DNA of 64,000 bases, from NCBI GenBank assembly GCA_036960565.1, contig JBALXQ010000019.1, positions 1 to 64,000 of the forward strand. The letters run 5' to 3'. Below the pieces are notes generated by a model that did no database searches, was not told where the DNA came from, and saw nothing but the letters and a program-made list of their open reading frames with translations. The DNA comes from Bermanella sp036960565. Lineage in GTDB: Bacteria; Pseudomonadota; Gammaproteobacteria; Pseudomonadales; Oceanobacteraceae. Shown piece after piece: positions 29,201 to 37,495 of this stretch (the first letter of the stretch is position 1; every line of letters starts with the position of its first letter). The translations under genes and the position numbers were made by a program.

Positions 29201-29303
29201 AACGGCCTAAACCATTATAAGAAATGATGCCGCCGATCAATAAGATCAAGGCAAACATCCAACTCACCACTTTCTTTTCAATGGAATACTGAGCAAGATT
29301 CAT
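26229..29303 (-). CDS. RND efflux transporter permease (HAE1-like)
   Basis: 1024 residues, full length for an RND inner-membrane pump, with twelve helices and two large periplasmic loops. Helix-4 proton-relay region reads LGALIIALGMLVDNAIVVTEG, with one Asp followed by Asn where AcrB has two Asp residues. Early signature PGASPEQVEEEVSYPIENAL and the late LLSLTGMLIKNGIVLADQIG are typical. The start codon follows the stop of the adaptor gene directly (TAAATG), so the two are translationally coupled. No outer-membrane factor gene is next to them; a TolC-like protein elsewhere is presumed. Substrates could be hydrophobic toxins or lipids; unknown. Confidence 0.93.
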   Translation of the reverse strand: MNLAQYSIEKKVVSWMFALILLIGGIISYNGLGRLEDPSFTLKTAMIITAYPGASPEQVEEEVSYPIENALQQLAYVDYVTSISSAGLSQVTVEMKNHYRKKDLKQIWDELRSKISDLSPRFPPGVQPSQIMDDFGDVYGILLAVTGDGYSYEELKDYVDLLRRELVLVKGIGKVSIAGEQQEQVVVEISRNKLSALGISPSRIYQLLQTQNQVSNSGSIKVGSEYIRLHPSGEFQDVSELQNLIISNPGSSSLIYLGDVAKVRRDYADVPKNITNYNQQQALLIGVSFSSGVNVVKVGAVLNKRMQELEYVRPIGMEVSHVYNQPAEVDQSMSDFMLSLAEAVAIVIFVLLIFMGLRSGLLIGLILLLTVLGTFIFMKLYGIDLQRISLGALIIALGMLVDNAIVVTEGILIGLKQGKTKLQASVEIVKQTQLPLLGATVIAIAAFAPIGLSSHATGEFAGSMFWVLLISLLLSWLTAITLTPFFADLMFKEVVGQGSENSESNEEQELYQGALFNAYKSLLNLCMTHRVKTMLLMVALMLLAIFGMGLVKQSFFPASNTPMFYLDYWRVQGSDIRETQADMESIQAYLKDNKRVQQVTSTTGRGAPRFMLTYTPEKSYAAFGQLIIRVDNREAINLVIKDLRDYMQGNYPQAEFKIKRMEIGPSTDAKIEARFSGPNPDVLRKLASDAQLILQQEPGAHNIRHDWRQRTKVIRPQFNEAMGRRVGISKQDLDQVLLTSFSGKQVGLYRDGTQLLPIVARPPENERFNVDSLPDLQIYSQVTKNYVPLGQVVSDFETDWEDGLIMRRDRKRTITVKADHDVLGDETPASVFNRVRPLIEAIELPAGYKMEWGGEFETSSDAQAALFGGLPIGYLAMFAITVLLFNSLKTPLVIWATVPLAVIGVAFGLLVMQAPFSFMALLGMLSLTGMLIKNGIVLADQIGLELESGKEPYAAVFDSALSRMRPVAMAAITTILGMIPLLFDAFFISMAVTIMFGLAFATVLTLIVVPVLYTMVYKISPRVS

Positions 29304-30404
29304 TTACAAACCCTCTTCTCTATTCCAAGCACGCACCTTCATGCCTTCCGTTAAAAAGTGAACGCCAGCAGCCACCACGCTTTCACCTTCTGCTATACCA
29401 TTTAATACTTCTATTGTGCCGTTTTTAATTTCGCCCACGATAACGGTAGATTTTGAAACCACCATAGTGCTGGTATCTAATTTCCAAATATAGCGGGCCT
29501 TATCACTTGATATTGAGTCCGGCGCACTAAACACCGCCTCAATGGGTAATTGAAAACTGCCCTGCTGATAATCGGTTACTTTAAACATATCGGCACTTAG
29601 GTTGGCGGTCATACCGGGTAAAATATTAATTTCCTTTGGGGCCACCATAGAAAATACTACCTTATAAGTTAACGTGCCCGGGTCAGCCACCGAATCCCAT
29701 TCCTTTACTTGTACTAAAAATTTTCGTTCAGGATATGAAGCAAAGGTTACGGTGGGGTCATACTTGGCTCTTCTTTTAATATGAGCAAATATGTTCTCTG
29801 GCACCTGAATAGATATATCGAGGCGATCGCTGGTTTGCAGCGTAAAAATGGTTTGCTTGGCTTGAATATTTTCGTGATTTTCAGCGGTTCTATTCGCAAT
29901 TGAGCCGGAAAATGGTGCGCGTAAATAAGTATAATCTAGATCGGTCTGAGCTGCATTTAAACTAGACTGTGAAACTCTTAAATTAGCCTGCGCTTCATCG
30001 TACTGAGACTGGGCTATAAGCTTTTTATCCAGCATACTTTTAGCACGCTCAAATTGAGAACTGGCCAAATCAAATCTTGCCTGGCGATCATCAAGGCGCA
30101 GCTTAAAGTCTTTAGGATCAAGCCGTGCCAGTAGCTGCCCTTCCTCAACATGTTCACCTGCCTTAACCGCTAAAGTAATAATTTGTCCACTGACTCTAAA
30201 TGCTAATTTTGAGTCGGCATTGGCTTCCACTTCAGCTGGAAAATTACGCAGATCACTTTGTCTATTTTGCCCCACTTCAAAAATTTTAGCCGGACGCAAC
30301 ACAGGGTCTTTAGCCGTTGCCTGCTCACCGTTACCACACCCCATCAGAGTGATGGCCGCCACCCATAACCATGTGGATTTCAATAAAACAGTGGAATCAA
30401 ACAT
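29304..30404 (-). CDS. RND efflux periplasmic adaptor lipoprotein
   Basis: 366 residues. A lipoprotein signal ends in LMGC, placing it on the periplasmic face of a membrane. Barrel-sandwich hybrid halves flank a coiled-coil hairpin (LLARLDPKDFKLRLDD, about 96-165; LDYTYLRAPFSGSIANR). The beta-barrel and membrane-proximal domains follow (LPGMTANLSADMF; VLNGIAEGESVVAAGVHFL). It bridges the downstream RND permease to an outer-membrane channel. The first gene of the pair, it is divergent from a LysR gene that may control it. Confidence 0.92.
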   Translation of the reverse strand: MFDSTVLLKSTWLWVAAITLMGCGNGEQATAKDPVLRPAKIFEVGQNRQSDLRNFPAEVEANADSKLAFRVSGQIITLAVKAGEHVEEGQLLARLDPKDFKLRLDDRQARFDLASSQFERAKSMLDKKLIAQSQYDEAQANLRVSQSSLNAAQTDLDYTYLRAPFSGSIANRTAENHENIQAKQTIFTLQTSDRLDISIQVPENIFAHIKRRAKYDPTVTFASYPERKFLVQVKEWDSVADPGTLTYKVVFSMVAPKEINILPGMTANLSADMFKVTDYQQGSFQLPIEAVFSAPDSISSDKARYIWKLDTSTMVVSKSTVIVGEIKNGTIEVLNGIAEGESVVAAGVHFLTEGMKVRAWNREEGL

Positions 30405-30632
30405 ATTAGTACCTCACTTGGCGCAGTTTTTTGGCTAGAACGAAAGGAAATACCCCTTCATTGCAATGTAGCTGGCTTAGGACGATAGACAAGAAAGGCA
30501 TCTGAAGAAGGTTAAAAAACTAACCTGCTCGCTCTGACGGCGTTAAAAGGCCTTTGATAAGGCTGGATTTTAATCGCATTCAAGATAAAATAAAATTTAC
30601 TATAACTTTGCATCTCGCTAAATTAATTTTAT

Positions 30633-31514
30633 ATGACACTAGAGCAATTAATCATTCTCAGGCAAATCATCGAATGCGGCAGCATTAAGGCCGCAGCCGA
30701 AAGCCTGCATAAAACCCAACCCGCTTTAACCATGGCCATTAAGAAGCTGGAGGGGGAATACGGCTTTAATATCTTTAATCGAGATCAATACCGGCTACAG
30801 CTCACTCAGGCAGGTAAGGCCTTTTACAGAAAATCTCAGGCATTGTTATCTAATGCAGACCAACTACGTTCCATGGGCCAACATTTGGGCGCGGGTAATG
30901 AGCCCATTATTCATCTCGCTTACGATCAATTCTGTCCACACTCTTTCATCATGGCGGCCTTAAAGGACACCCAAAAAAAATATTCGGACACCGAAATTCA
31001 CATATTAGGAGAATCTCGATTCCGATCGCTAGAGTTACTGCAAAAAGGAGAAGTAGATATTGCCATAAGCCCCTGGTGGCCTACGTTTTATGCTTTGGGA
31101 GGGGTGGACACTATCTCCATTGATACCTTTAAATTAGTGTTAGTTGCGGCTCCATCCTTGTTAAAGGGTGAAAAAATTAACGAGTTGGAACAGTTAAGAC
31201 CCTTCATGGAACTCACCAGTCACGAAAGTGAAATGGATTTTGATTCAGAAAAGCTCACGCTCGTGACGGGCGTTCGCCAATGGAAAACGCGTGATAGCCT
31301 AACCCTTAAACATATGTTGCTGGCAGGCCTTGGTTGGGGATTGGTGCCCGAGCACCTAGTAGAGCGAGAATTAACTGAAGGGGCCTTACTGCAATTGCAT
31401 TTAACTGATGCGGAGTCGGTGATCAGCGGCGATGTACGAGCGGTGCGAAAGCAGGATAAAACACCTGGGCCAGTGGCATCTCACCTATGGGAATGCTTTA
31501 AACAACTGGCCTAA
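30633..31514 (+). CDS. LysR-family transcriptional regulator
   Basis: 293 residues. The HTH is at the very N-terminus (LEQLIILRQIIECGSIKAAAESL; QPALTMAIKKLEGEYG) and the effector domain begins near 88 with the usual short linker. The late motif LAGLGWGLVPEHLVE matches LysR_substrate. There is no clear Shine-Dalgarno sequence before the ATG (AT-rich TTAATTTTAT), so initiation may be weak or leaderless. It is divergent from the RND adaptor gene across about 230 bp; control of that pump is a positional inference. Confidence 0.9.
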   Translation: MTLEQLIILRQIIECGSIKAAAESLHKTQPALTMAIKKLEGEYGFNIFNRDQYRLQLTQAGKAFYRKSQALLSNADQLRSMGQHLGAGNEPIIHLAYDQFCPHSFIMAALKDTQKKYSDTEIHILGESRFRSLELLQKGEVDIAISPWWPTFYALGGVDTISIDTFKLVLVAAPSLLKGEKINELEQLRPFMELTSHESEMDFDSEKLTLVTGVRQWKTRDSLTLKHMLLAGLGWGLVPEHLVERELTEGALLQLHLTDAESVISGDVRAVRKQDKTPGPVASHLWECFKQLA

Positions 31515-31537
31515 AGGCTGCACTGGGCACAGCCTTT
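31513..31537. terminator. Hairpin between convergent LysR and urea-transporter genes
   Basis: AAAGGCTG/CAGCCTTT, 8-bp stem with a 9-nt loop, starting in the LysR stop codon. A-rich on the left and T-rich on the right, so it could serve both directions weakly. Confidence 0.5.
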
Positions 31538-31563
31538 AATTAATACCATTATAGCGCTCTGCC

Positions 31564-32478
31564 TTAAATTCGGCGCTTGCTCAGAAGTGCATTCGCCCTA
31601 AGAACAGGCAGCTGAACCAACACCTGCAAAGACCACACTGACAAGACAAACGGCAGCGTGAAAAAACTTAAATGAGCCAGAATGAAAACCTGAGTAAACA
31701 CCACAGACAACATCACCCCCAGCACAATTTTATAAGGCAGAACGTAAGCCTGATTCCACCAGTCTGGGCCTGAGTCTTTTAGGCACAAAGCATGGGCCGT
31801 TAAAATGGCACAAAAACCAAACAGACCGGTATTTAACGCTTGCTCATGCATGCCCAATTCTATTGCCAGAAAATAGGCTAAGCCTACTGACCAAATGGTA
31901 ATAAAAAAAGCACGTACACTGGCCACGAGAAAACCCAGTAAAATACAAATACCAGACACGGCATTGGGCAATAAAAATATTTGGCCGATACTTTCAAATA
32001 ATGGCAGCACAAACGTTTGATCAAACACAGGGATCACTTCCTGGCCCGTCACATTGAATGCCTGCCCCAAACTATATACAAACATGGCAACAATAATAAA
32101 CGGCATGGTAAATAGTGGCACGTTAGAGCGAGCCGCTACCCAAATCACTAACTGCACCGAAAATATACTGGCCAAACCCAACAGCAATAGAGTCCAATCA
32201 TTAATAGGTAAAAAGGCTGCTATGGAGATACCAATGAGCGAGCCATTAAAACCGTATAAGCCGTTTTCAACATCACTTTCTTTAATGAAGTGCCCTTTGG
32301 CCTTTAGAAAAGCAAAGCCATTGGACAGCCCCGCTCCCGCCAGTGCACAAGCAGCATATAAAGGAGAGTACAGGGCGATGCCTAAAAGGAAAAAAGCCCC
32401 TGTAATAGGACTGCCTTGCAGGCACACCTGAGCCACACTTTTTAGTGTGGCAAATAATAAATTGTGTAAATAGGTCAC
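31564..32478 (-). CDS. Urea transporter (UT family)
   Basis: 304 residues, about ten hydrophobic segments. The UT signature is clear: ENGLYGFNGSLIGISIAAFL in the first half, with a matching repeat in the second (NTGLFGFCAILTAHAL). UT proteins are channels that let urea pass down its gradient. No urease, nickel-uptake or amidase genes are nearby, so the urea-using enzymes must be elsewhere. Its promoter lies in the 340 bp to the right. It converges with the LysR gene. Confidence 0.9.
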   Translation of the reverse strand: MTYLHNLLFATLKSVAQVCLQGSPITGAFFLLGIALYSPLYAACALAGAGLSNGFAFLKAKGHFIKESDVENGLYGFNGSLIGISIAAFLPINDWTLLLLGLASIFSVQLVIWVAARSNVPLFTMPFIIVAMFVYSLGQAFNVTGQEVIPVFDQTFVLPLFESIGQIFLLPNAVSGICILLGFLVASVRAFFITIWSVGLAYFLAIELGMHEQALNTGLFGFCAILTAHALCLKDSGPDWWNQAYVLPYKIVLGVMLSVVFTQVFILAHLSFFTLPFVLSVWSLQVLVQLPVLRANALLSKRRI

Positions 32479-32820
32479 GATGCTCTTTGGAAATGAATCC
32501 GCGCTTAAAAAAGATGAATAAAAACTGACCCAAGAATTTGGGAAACGGCATTCTACCTTTCTTTTTTTAAATGTCTGTATTGAGCGTTTTCATAATGTGG
32601 GTGAACCTATTATAAAGATCACCCTGTGAAAAATCAGTCCAGCGGCACAAACCATCTGCCAGTTTAAGGAATAGCTGCAATAGCTTCATAACTTGATGCG
32701 TGGCAATGGATTGCTTAGGAGAAAATTAATTGAGTGGCAGGGACTAATATAGGCCAGTTTTTAACTGGCCTATATTAGTAAAATTAGCAGATGGTTAATA
32801 ACCATTAGAATTAAGAGATA
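32479..32820. other. Intergenic region with urea-transporter promoter and a long hairpin
   Basis: About 340 bases between two minus-strand genes. The only striking element is the 17-bp inverted repeat at 32743-32779, listed separately. The remainder shows no gene. Confidence 0.5.
32743..32779. repeat. Perfect 17-bp inverted repeat, 3-nt loop
   Basis: Arms ACTAATATAGGCCAGTT / AACTGGCCTATATTAGT around TTT. It lies about 40 bp after the stop of the minus-strand binding-protein gene, where it could stop transcription or protect the 3' end, but no T-tract follows on that strand. Confidence 0.85.
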
Positions 32821-33561
32821 TTACTTCAAGGCTGTGGCTTTATTTATTATCGATTGCAAAGAGCCATCGCTTTTCATTTTTCCTAAGCCTGTATTAAATT
32901 TATTTAATAAGCCTTCGCATAACACGTATTTTTTAGAACACACAGCGTGCATACCATCTTCACCTAGGTTAGGCTCCTTCACCATTTTTAACTTAGCAGC
33001 ATCACTTTTAGAAAGTTTATCTCGAATAATCCCAGCCCCAACAAAAGGGTCTACGGGGAATATATCAATGCGCCCGTTTACTAATTTTTTTATGTTTTGT
33101 TCATCACTGGCCGCTTCTTGAATTTTAAACTGGGCTCTCATTGCATCAAATTCATTGCCATAACTGTAGCCTCGGCTTACACCAATTTTAAAAGGCTTTA
33201 AATCTTCAAGCGTGCTCCATTTAAAACCCTTTTCCTTAGCGGTAATAAAGACGGTGGTGGTATTCATGATCACATCAGAATACAACCAACGAGTGCTACG
33301 CTCTTGAGTTTTAATCCAGCCAAAAGACACTCGCTTATTTTCACTTATTTCAGTGGCTTCTATGCGCTTCCAAGGCTTAAATTCTAAAACGGCATCAACG
33401 CCTTCCTTCTTAAAGGCCTTCACTACGATCTCAGATAGAAAGCCTTTATTGGCCAGAGTTTTATCTATGTAAGGGGCATAATCGCCAATGGCCACCGCCA
33501 CGTCTTGAGCATGTGTCGCCTGAATGGTGATTAACGCAATAAGCAGAACTAAAAACTTCAT
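32821..33561 (-). CDS. Orphan periplasmic solute-binding protein (SBP_bac_3-like)
   Basis: 246 residues from the ATG at 33561, preceded by GGGAGAG; an upstream ATG at 33594 would spoil the signal peptide (KFLVLLIALITIQATHA). The mature protein matches type-3 solute-binding proteins: AVAIGDYAPYIDKTLANKGFLSEIV, VLEFKPWKRIEATE, FKIGVSRGYSYGNEFDAM, LVNGRIDIFPVDPFVG. No transporter membrane or ATPase gene adjoins it. A long perfect hairpin follows the gene. The ligand is unknown; amino-acid-like ligands are common in the family. Confidence 0.87.
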   Translation of the reverse strand: MKFLVLLIALITIQATHAQDVAVAIGDYAPYIDKTLANKGFLSEIVVKAFKKEGVDAVLEFKPWKRIEATEISENKRVSFGWIKTQERSTRWLYSDVIMNTTTVFITAKEKGFKWSTLEDLKPFKIGVSRGYSYGNEFDAMRAQFKIQEAASDEQNIKKLVNGRIDIFPVDPFVGAGIIRDKLSKSDAAKLKMVKEPNLGEDGMHAVCSKKYVLCEGLLNKFNTGLGKMKSDGSLQSIINKATALK

Positions 33562-33648
33562 TTTTCTCTCCCAACAAAAGCCAATTATGGCCACTTAATA
33601 GATGCTTTAAGCGTAGTTGAAAGTAGACATAAATCGACTAGGTTAACC

Positions 33649-34581
33649 TCACTCCCTTTGCCAAACTGGCACCGGCTCAAACAATGTCACCAGATAATCA
33701 ATGAAAGCCCGTGTTTTAGGGGCAAGGTGGGCGGTATCAGGGTACACGGCACAAATCTGGGTATCGGCTATTTTCCAGTGGGGCAATACTTTAACCAAAC
33801 GCCCACTTTTCAATGCGTCATGCACCAGAAAATCCGCCAGCAATGCCACCCCAGAACCTGCCATGGCCGCTTCATAAAGTGACTGAGCATCGTTGGCCAT
33901 TAACCTTGCATTAATGGGGACTTTTATTGCTTCTTGAGCGGGTGATTGCAGTTGCCAGTAGTTCATCCCTTCCAAGTGTGAGAAGTGCAGGCAACTGTGA
34001 TGCATCAAATCTTGTGGGTCATTAAGAGGTGCGCTTTGATTTAAATACTCAGGAGACGCTACTAAAAAGCGCTCGTTAATGGCCAGTTGGCGTTGCCTTA
34101 ATGTGGAGTCCAGTGGCTTGCCAATGCGCACCGCCACATCTACCCGCTGGGAAATTAAATCAACCATGCTATCGGTGTAATGAATATCTAGCTGAATGTT
34201 TGGAAAGCGTCTTAAAAATTCAGGAATGGCAGGGGCAATACAAATGCGTCCAAATGCAGAAGGCACGTTTACTCTTAACACCCCAGATGGATGCCCATTG
34301 AGTGAGGCCAATGCATTATCACCTTCGTCTAGGTCGGCCAGTACCCGCTGCGCGTAAGGCAGGTATATTTCCCCGGCTTCAGTTAGCGCCATTCTGCGTG
34401 TGGTGCGCACAAATAATTGGCTACCCAGAGACTCCTCAAGCCGCTTTATCCTTCGGCTTAATGATGAAGGTGTTAGTGCGAGAGTTTTGGCGGCTTCGTT
34501 AAAACTTAAACACAGTGCCGATTCAACAAAGGCTTTTATTAAAGCCAGCTTGTCGTCGTTATTATTGATAGGTGTGGTCAT
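33649..34581 (-). CDS. LysR-family transcriptional regulator
   Basis: About 310 residues; I take the ATG at 34581, though an upstream GTG at 34605 is also open and neither has a strong ribosome binding site. The HTH is at about residues 8-60 (IKAFVESALCLSFNEAAKTLALTP; SLSRRIKRLEESLG), then a CrgA/DsdC-like effector domain (GVLRVNVPSAFGRICIAPAIPEFL; AAMAGSGVALLADFLV). It is divergent from the SDR gene at 34698 with only about 115 bp between, the classical layout for a LysR protein regulating its neighbour. The inducer is unknown. Confidence 0.9.
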   Translation of the reverse strand: MTTPINNNDDKLALIKAFVESALCLSFNEAAKTLALTPSSLSRRIKRLEESLGSQLFVRTTRRMALTEAGEIYLPYAQRVLADLDEGDNALASLNGHPSGVLRVNVPSAFGRICIAPAIPEFLRRFPNIQLDIHYTDSMVDLISQRVDVAVRIGKPLDSTLRQRQLAINERFLVASPEYLNQSAPLNDPQDLMHHSCLHFSHLEGMNYWQLQSPAQEAIKVPINARLMANDAQSLYEAAMAGSGVALLADFLVHDALKSGRLVKVLPHWKIADTQICAVYPDTAHLAPKTRAFIDYLVTLFEPVPVWQRE

Positions 34582-34697
34582 GGCGAGATTATTCGTGCAC
34601 CCCACGCAAAAGTAAACAGCGTGAAAGTGGGATTATCTGTTCAACTATTTTGGTTAGCATTCAAGGCAGCTATAAAGCCAAACTAAAACCAGCAGAG

Positions 34698-35471
34698 ATG
34701 AACATGAAATTACTAGAAAATAAATGCGGCATGGTCGTGGGCGCCACTTCGGGCATTGGTCGTGACAGCGCATTATTGTTTGCCAAACAAGGGGCCACTC
34801 TTACTATTGTGGGGCGTCGCACTCATCTATTAGAAACTTTACAAAAAGAAATTGAAGCACTGGGTGGGCAAGCCTTTGTGATCACGGCAGATGTTACAGA
34901 CACTGCACAAATTGAAAACATGGTGCAAGCAGCCAAACAAAAAATGGGCAAACTGGATTTTGCCTTTAACAATTCAGGCACCATTGGTAACTTTGCTCCT
35001 ATGCTGGAACAGACTGAAGAAGACTGGGACCACACTATTAACACGAACTTAAAATCCATTTGGTTATCTATTCGTGCCCAAGCAAACGCCATGAAAGAAA
35101 ACGGTGGCACCATAGTAAATACCTCATCTTGGTTAGCAAAAGGCGCTTTGGCTGGCTCCACCAGTTACTCGGCCAGTAAAGCCGGTATGGACGGATTATT
35201 GCGCCCCGCCGCGATCGAACTAGCCGCCCTGAATATTCGCATTAATAATATCAACCCCGGCGGCATAGATACTCAGATGACCCGCGAAGCGTTTAACCAT
35301 GATGAAAGCGTATTAGCCGCCTTTGCCCAATCGCACCCAAGTGGGCGCATGGGCACCACTGAAGAAGTGGCTAATTTAGCGGCATTTTTATTATCTGATC
35401 TATCTAACAACATTACTGGGCAAGCTATCTCAACCGATGGTGGCTATGGCATAGCGGGCCAACGAGGGTAA
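34698..35471 (+). CDS. Short-chain dehydrogenase/reductase (classical SDR)
   Basis: 257 residues from the ATG at 34698 (or 34704); the frame stays open upstream but the classical SDR N-terminus begins here. The cofactor motif is VVGATSGIG, followed by NNSG, the catalytic Ser in VNTSSW, and YSASK (Tyr and Lys). The RRT after the second strand suggests NADP(H). The C-terminus GQAISTDGGYGIAGQRG is typical. It oxidises or reduces an alcohol/ketone of unknown identity, probably under the divergent LysR regulator. The arylsulfatase gene follows after about 120 bp. Confidence 0.9.
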   Translation: MNMKLLENKCGMVVGATSGIGRDSALLFAKQGATLTIVGRRTHLLETLQKEIEALGGQAFVITADVTDTAQIENMVQAAKQKMGKLDFAFNNSGTIGNFAPMLEQTEEDWDHTINTNLKSIWLSIRAQANAMKENGGTIVNTSSWLAKGALAGSTSYSASKAGMDGLLRPAAIELAALNIRINNINPGGIDTQMTREAFNHDESVLAAFAQSHPSGRMGTTEEVANLAAFLLSDLSNNITGQAISTDGGYGIAGQRG

Positions 35472-35593
35472 TCATCTTATATCGCCCAATCTTTAATGAG
35501 GAGTTGGAATCTATATATGCCAATTAGGAATGCTGTATCGCGGTACAGTGTTCCCAATCAAGCAATCAATTCCAATAAGAAGAGGCGCGCATC

Positions 35594-37351
35594 ATGTTGG
35601 CCCTGTCCAAACCGTCCTTAACACTGGCGCTATCCTTAGCCATTAGTTCAGTGACCGCATTAACACCCGCCGCTAGCCAAGCGGCTAATACCCCTAAGAA
35701 ACCCAATGTGGTGGTGATTCTGGCCGATGACCTAGGCTACAGCGATCTTAAGTCTTATGGCAGCGAAATAGACACCCCCAACCTAGATCAACTGGCCCAA
35801 GAAGGACTGAGCTTCAGTAACTACCATACCTCGGCCAGCTGCGCCCCTACCCGCGCCATGCTGTTATCTGGAGTAGACAGCCATCGTGCAGGGGTGGCCA
35901 ACATTGCGGAAGCCAAAACCGAATCACAAGCCAACTCGCCTTTTTACAATGGCACCTTAAATGACAACGTAGTGACCATTGCCACTTTATTAAAAGATCA
36001 GGGTTACCACACTTACATGGCCGGTAAATGGCATCTTGGCTACAAGGACGAAGCCCTGCGCCCTATCAACCGAGGTTTTGAGCAAACCGTTATGATGCCC
36101 TATTCAGGGGCCGACAATTGGCAACAGCGTTCGTACTTGCCTAACTACCCAAAGGCCGAATGGTTTGCCAATGGCAAGAATATTACCCTGCCCGATGATT
36201 TTTATTCTTCAAAATATATTATCGATAAAAGCATAGAGTTTATTAATAGCAACAAGGACGACAACCAACCATTTTTCTCTTATGTGGCTTTTCAAGCCGT
36301 ACACATTCCAGTACAGGCCCCAAAAGAATTCACCGATAAATACCTAGGAAAATACGATGCCGGTTGGGGCGCGCTAAGAAAAAAACGCCAACAAGCCGTA
36401 AAAAAATTAGGTCTCGTGCCAAAAGATGCCAAGATGATGGACGTGGCCACCACACAAGATTGGGATGCCCTATCGGAAGAAGATAAAAAATATCACTCTA
36501 AAAGCATGGCCGTTTACGCGGGCATGGTGGACTCTATGGATGCCAACATTGGGCGTTTAGTTCAACACCTAAAAGACATTGGTGAATATGACAATACCAT
36601 TTTTATATTCACATCCGATAACGGTGGCGAAGCCTCTGACCCAGGCTCCATGTCACCGCTGTTTCCAGTGTGGCTGTCTATGGAAGATTACAACCAAGAT
36701 TATGAAACGCTAGGCGAGAAAGAAAGCTACAACTACATAGGCGCCAGTTTTGCTAGCGCGGTAGTGGGCCCACTTGGGCATTATAAATTTTATTCCGGTG
36801 AAGGCGGTTTACGCGTACCCATGATCATCACCGGCCCTGCCCTAGACAACTCTCTTAAAGGCACATGGAATAATTCATTTACTTATGTAAAAGATCTTGC
36901 CCCTACTATTTTACAGTTAACCGGTACGCAACACCCTGGCACTGAATATAAAGGTAAAACAGTTGAAGCCATGACCGGTAAAAGCCTAGCACCCATAGTG
37001 GATGCCAGTCAGGAAACTGTATACACACCTAAAGAAAACATCGCCTATGAAATTGGCGGTAACGCGGCATTGTTTCAAGGGGATTATAAAATCATGTTAA
37101 ACCGCCCCAAATTAGGCGATGGTGAATGGCACCTTTACAACATAGTGACCGACCCTGGTGAAACGCAAGATTTACGAGAACTGAAACCAGAGCTTTTTAA
37201 AGAGCTAAAAATCGCCTACGCACAATACGAGCAAGAAAACGGCGTATTGCCGGTGCCAAGCGATTATGACCAACGCAGGCAAGTGATTAATAACGCCATT
37301 CAAGTACGAGTAGTGCAACCAATTAAGGAATTTTTTAGCTCTATTTTTTAG
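35594..37351 (+). CDS. Periplasmic arylsulfatase (formylglycine-dependent)
   Basis: 585 residues. A signal peptide covers about 1-31 (cleavage near ASQA-AN). The sulfatase core starts with VVVILADDLGYSD, whose Asp pair binds Ca2+. The formylglycine motif CAPTR has its Cys at residue 83, matching C-x-P-x-R, so anaerobic or FGE-type maturation is needed; no maturase gene is in this window. GKWHLG and FTSDNGGE supply further active-site residues. It releases sulfate from a sulfate ester outside the cytoplasm; aryl, sterol or polysaccharide esters cannot be told apart by sequence. AGAAGAGG precedes the ATG. A strong bidirectional terminator follows. Confidence 0.93.
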   Translation: MLALSKPSLTLALSLAISSVTALTPAASQAANTPKKPNVVVILADDLGYSDLKSYGSEIDTPNLDQLAQEGLSFSNYHTSASCAPTRAMLLSGVDSHRAGVANIAEAKTESQANSPFYNGTLNDNVVTIATLLKDQGYHTYMAGKWHLGYKDEALRPINRGFEQTVMMPYSGADNWQQRSYLPNYPKAEWFANGKNITLPDDFYSSKYIIDKSIEFINSNKDDNQPFFSYVAFQAVHIPVQAPKEFTDKYLGKYDAGWGALRKKRQQAVKKLGLVPKDAKMMDVATTQDWDALSEEDKKYHSKSMAVYAGMVDSMDANIGRLVQHLKDIGEYDNTIFIFTSDNGGEASDPGSMSPLFPVWLSMEDYNQDYETLGEKESYNYIGASFASAVVGPLGHYKFYSGEGGLRVPMIITGPALDNSLKGTWNNSFTYVKDLAPTILQLTGTQHPGTEYKGKTVEAMTGKSLAPIVDASQETVYTPKENIAYEIGGNAALFQGDYKIMLNRPKLGDGEWHLYNIVTDPGETQDLRELKPELFKELKIAYAQYEQENGVLPVPSDYDQRRQVINNAIQVRVVQPIKEFFSSIF

Positions 37352-37400
37352 AGTTACTTTTCTACTTTATATTGAGTTCAAAATTTAGTTTTGCATAATA

Positions 37401-37440
37401 AAAAATCTCTTACCTAAACTGCTTCGGGTAAGAGATTTTT
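37401..37440. terminator. Bidirectional intrinsic terminator
   Basis: 14-bp perfect arms (AAAAATCTCTTACC / GGTAAGAGATTTTT) around a 12-nt loop, with A-run on the left and T-run on the right, between the convergent arylsulfatase and MDR genes. Confidence 0.9.
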
Positions 37441-37495
37441 AACGCCCCTCCACATTTTGCAATATAAAAATTTGCAAAATCAGAATACTTAAAAA

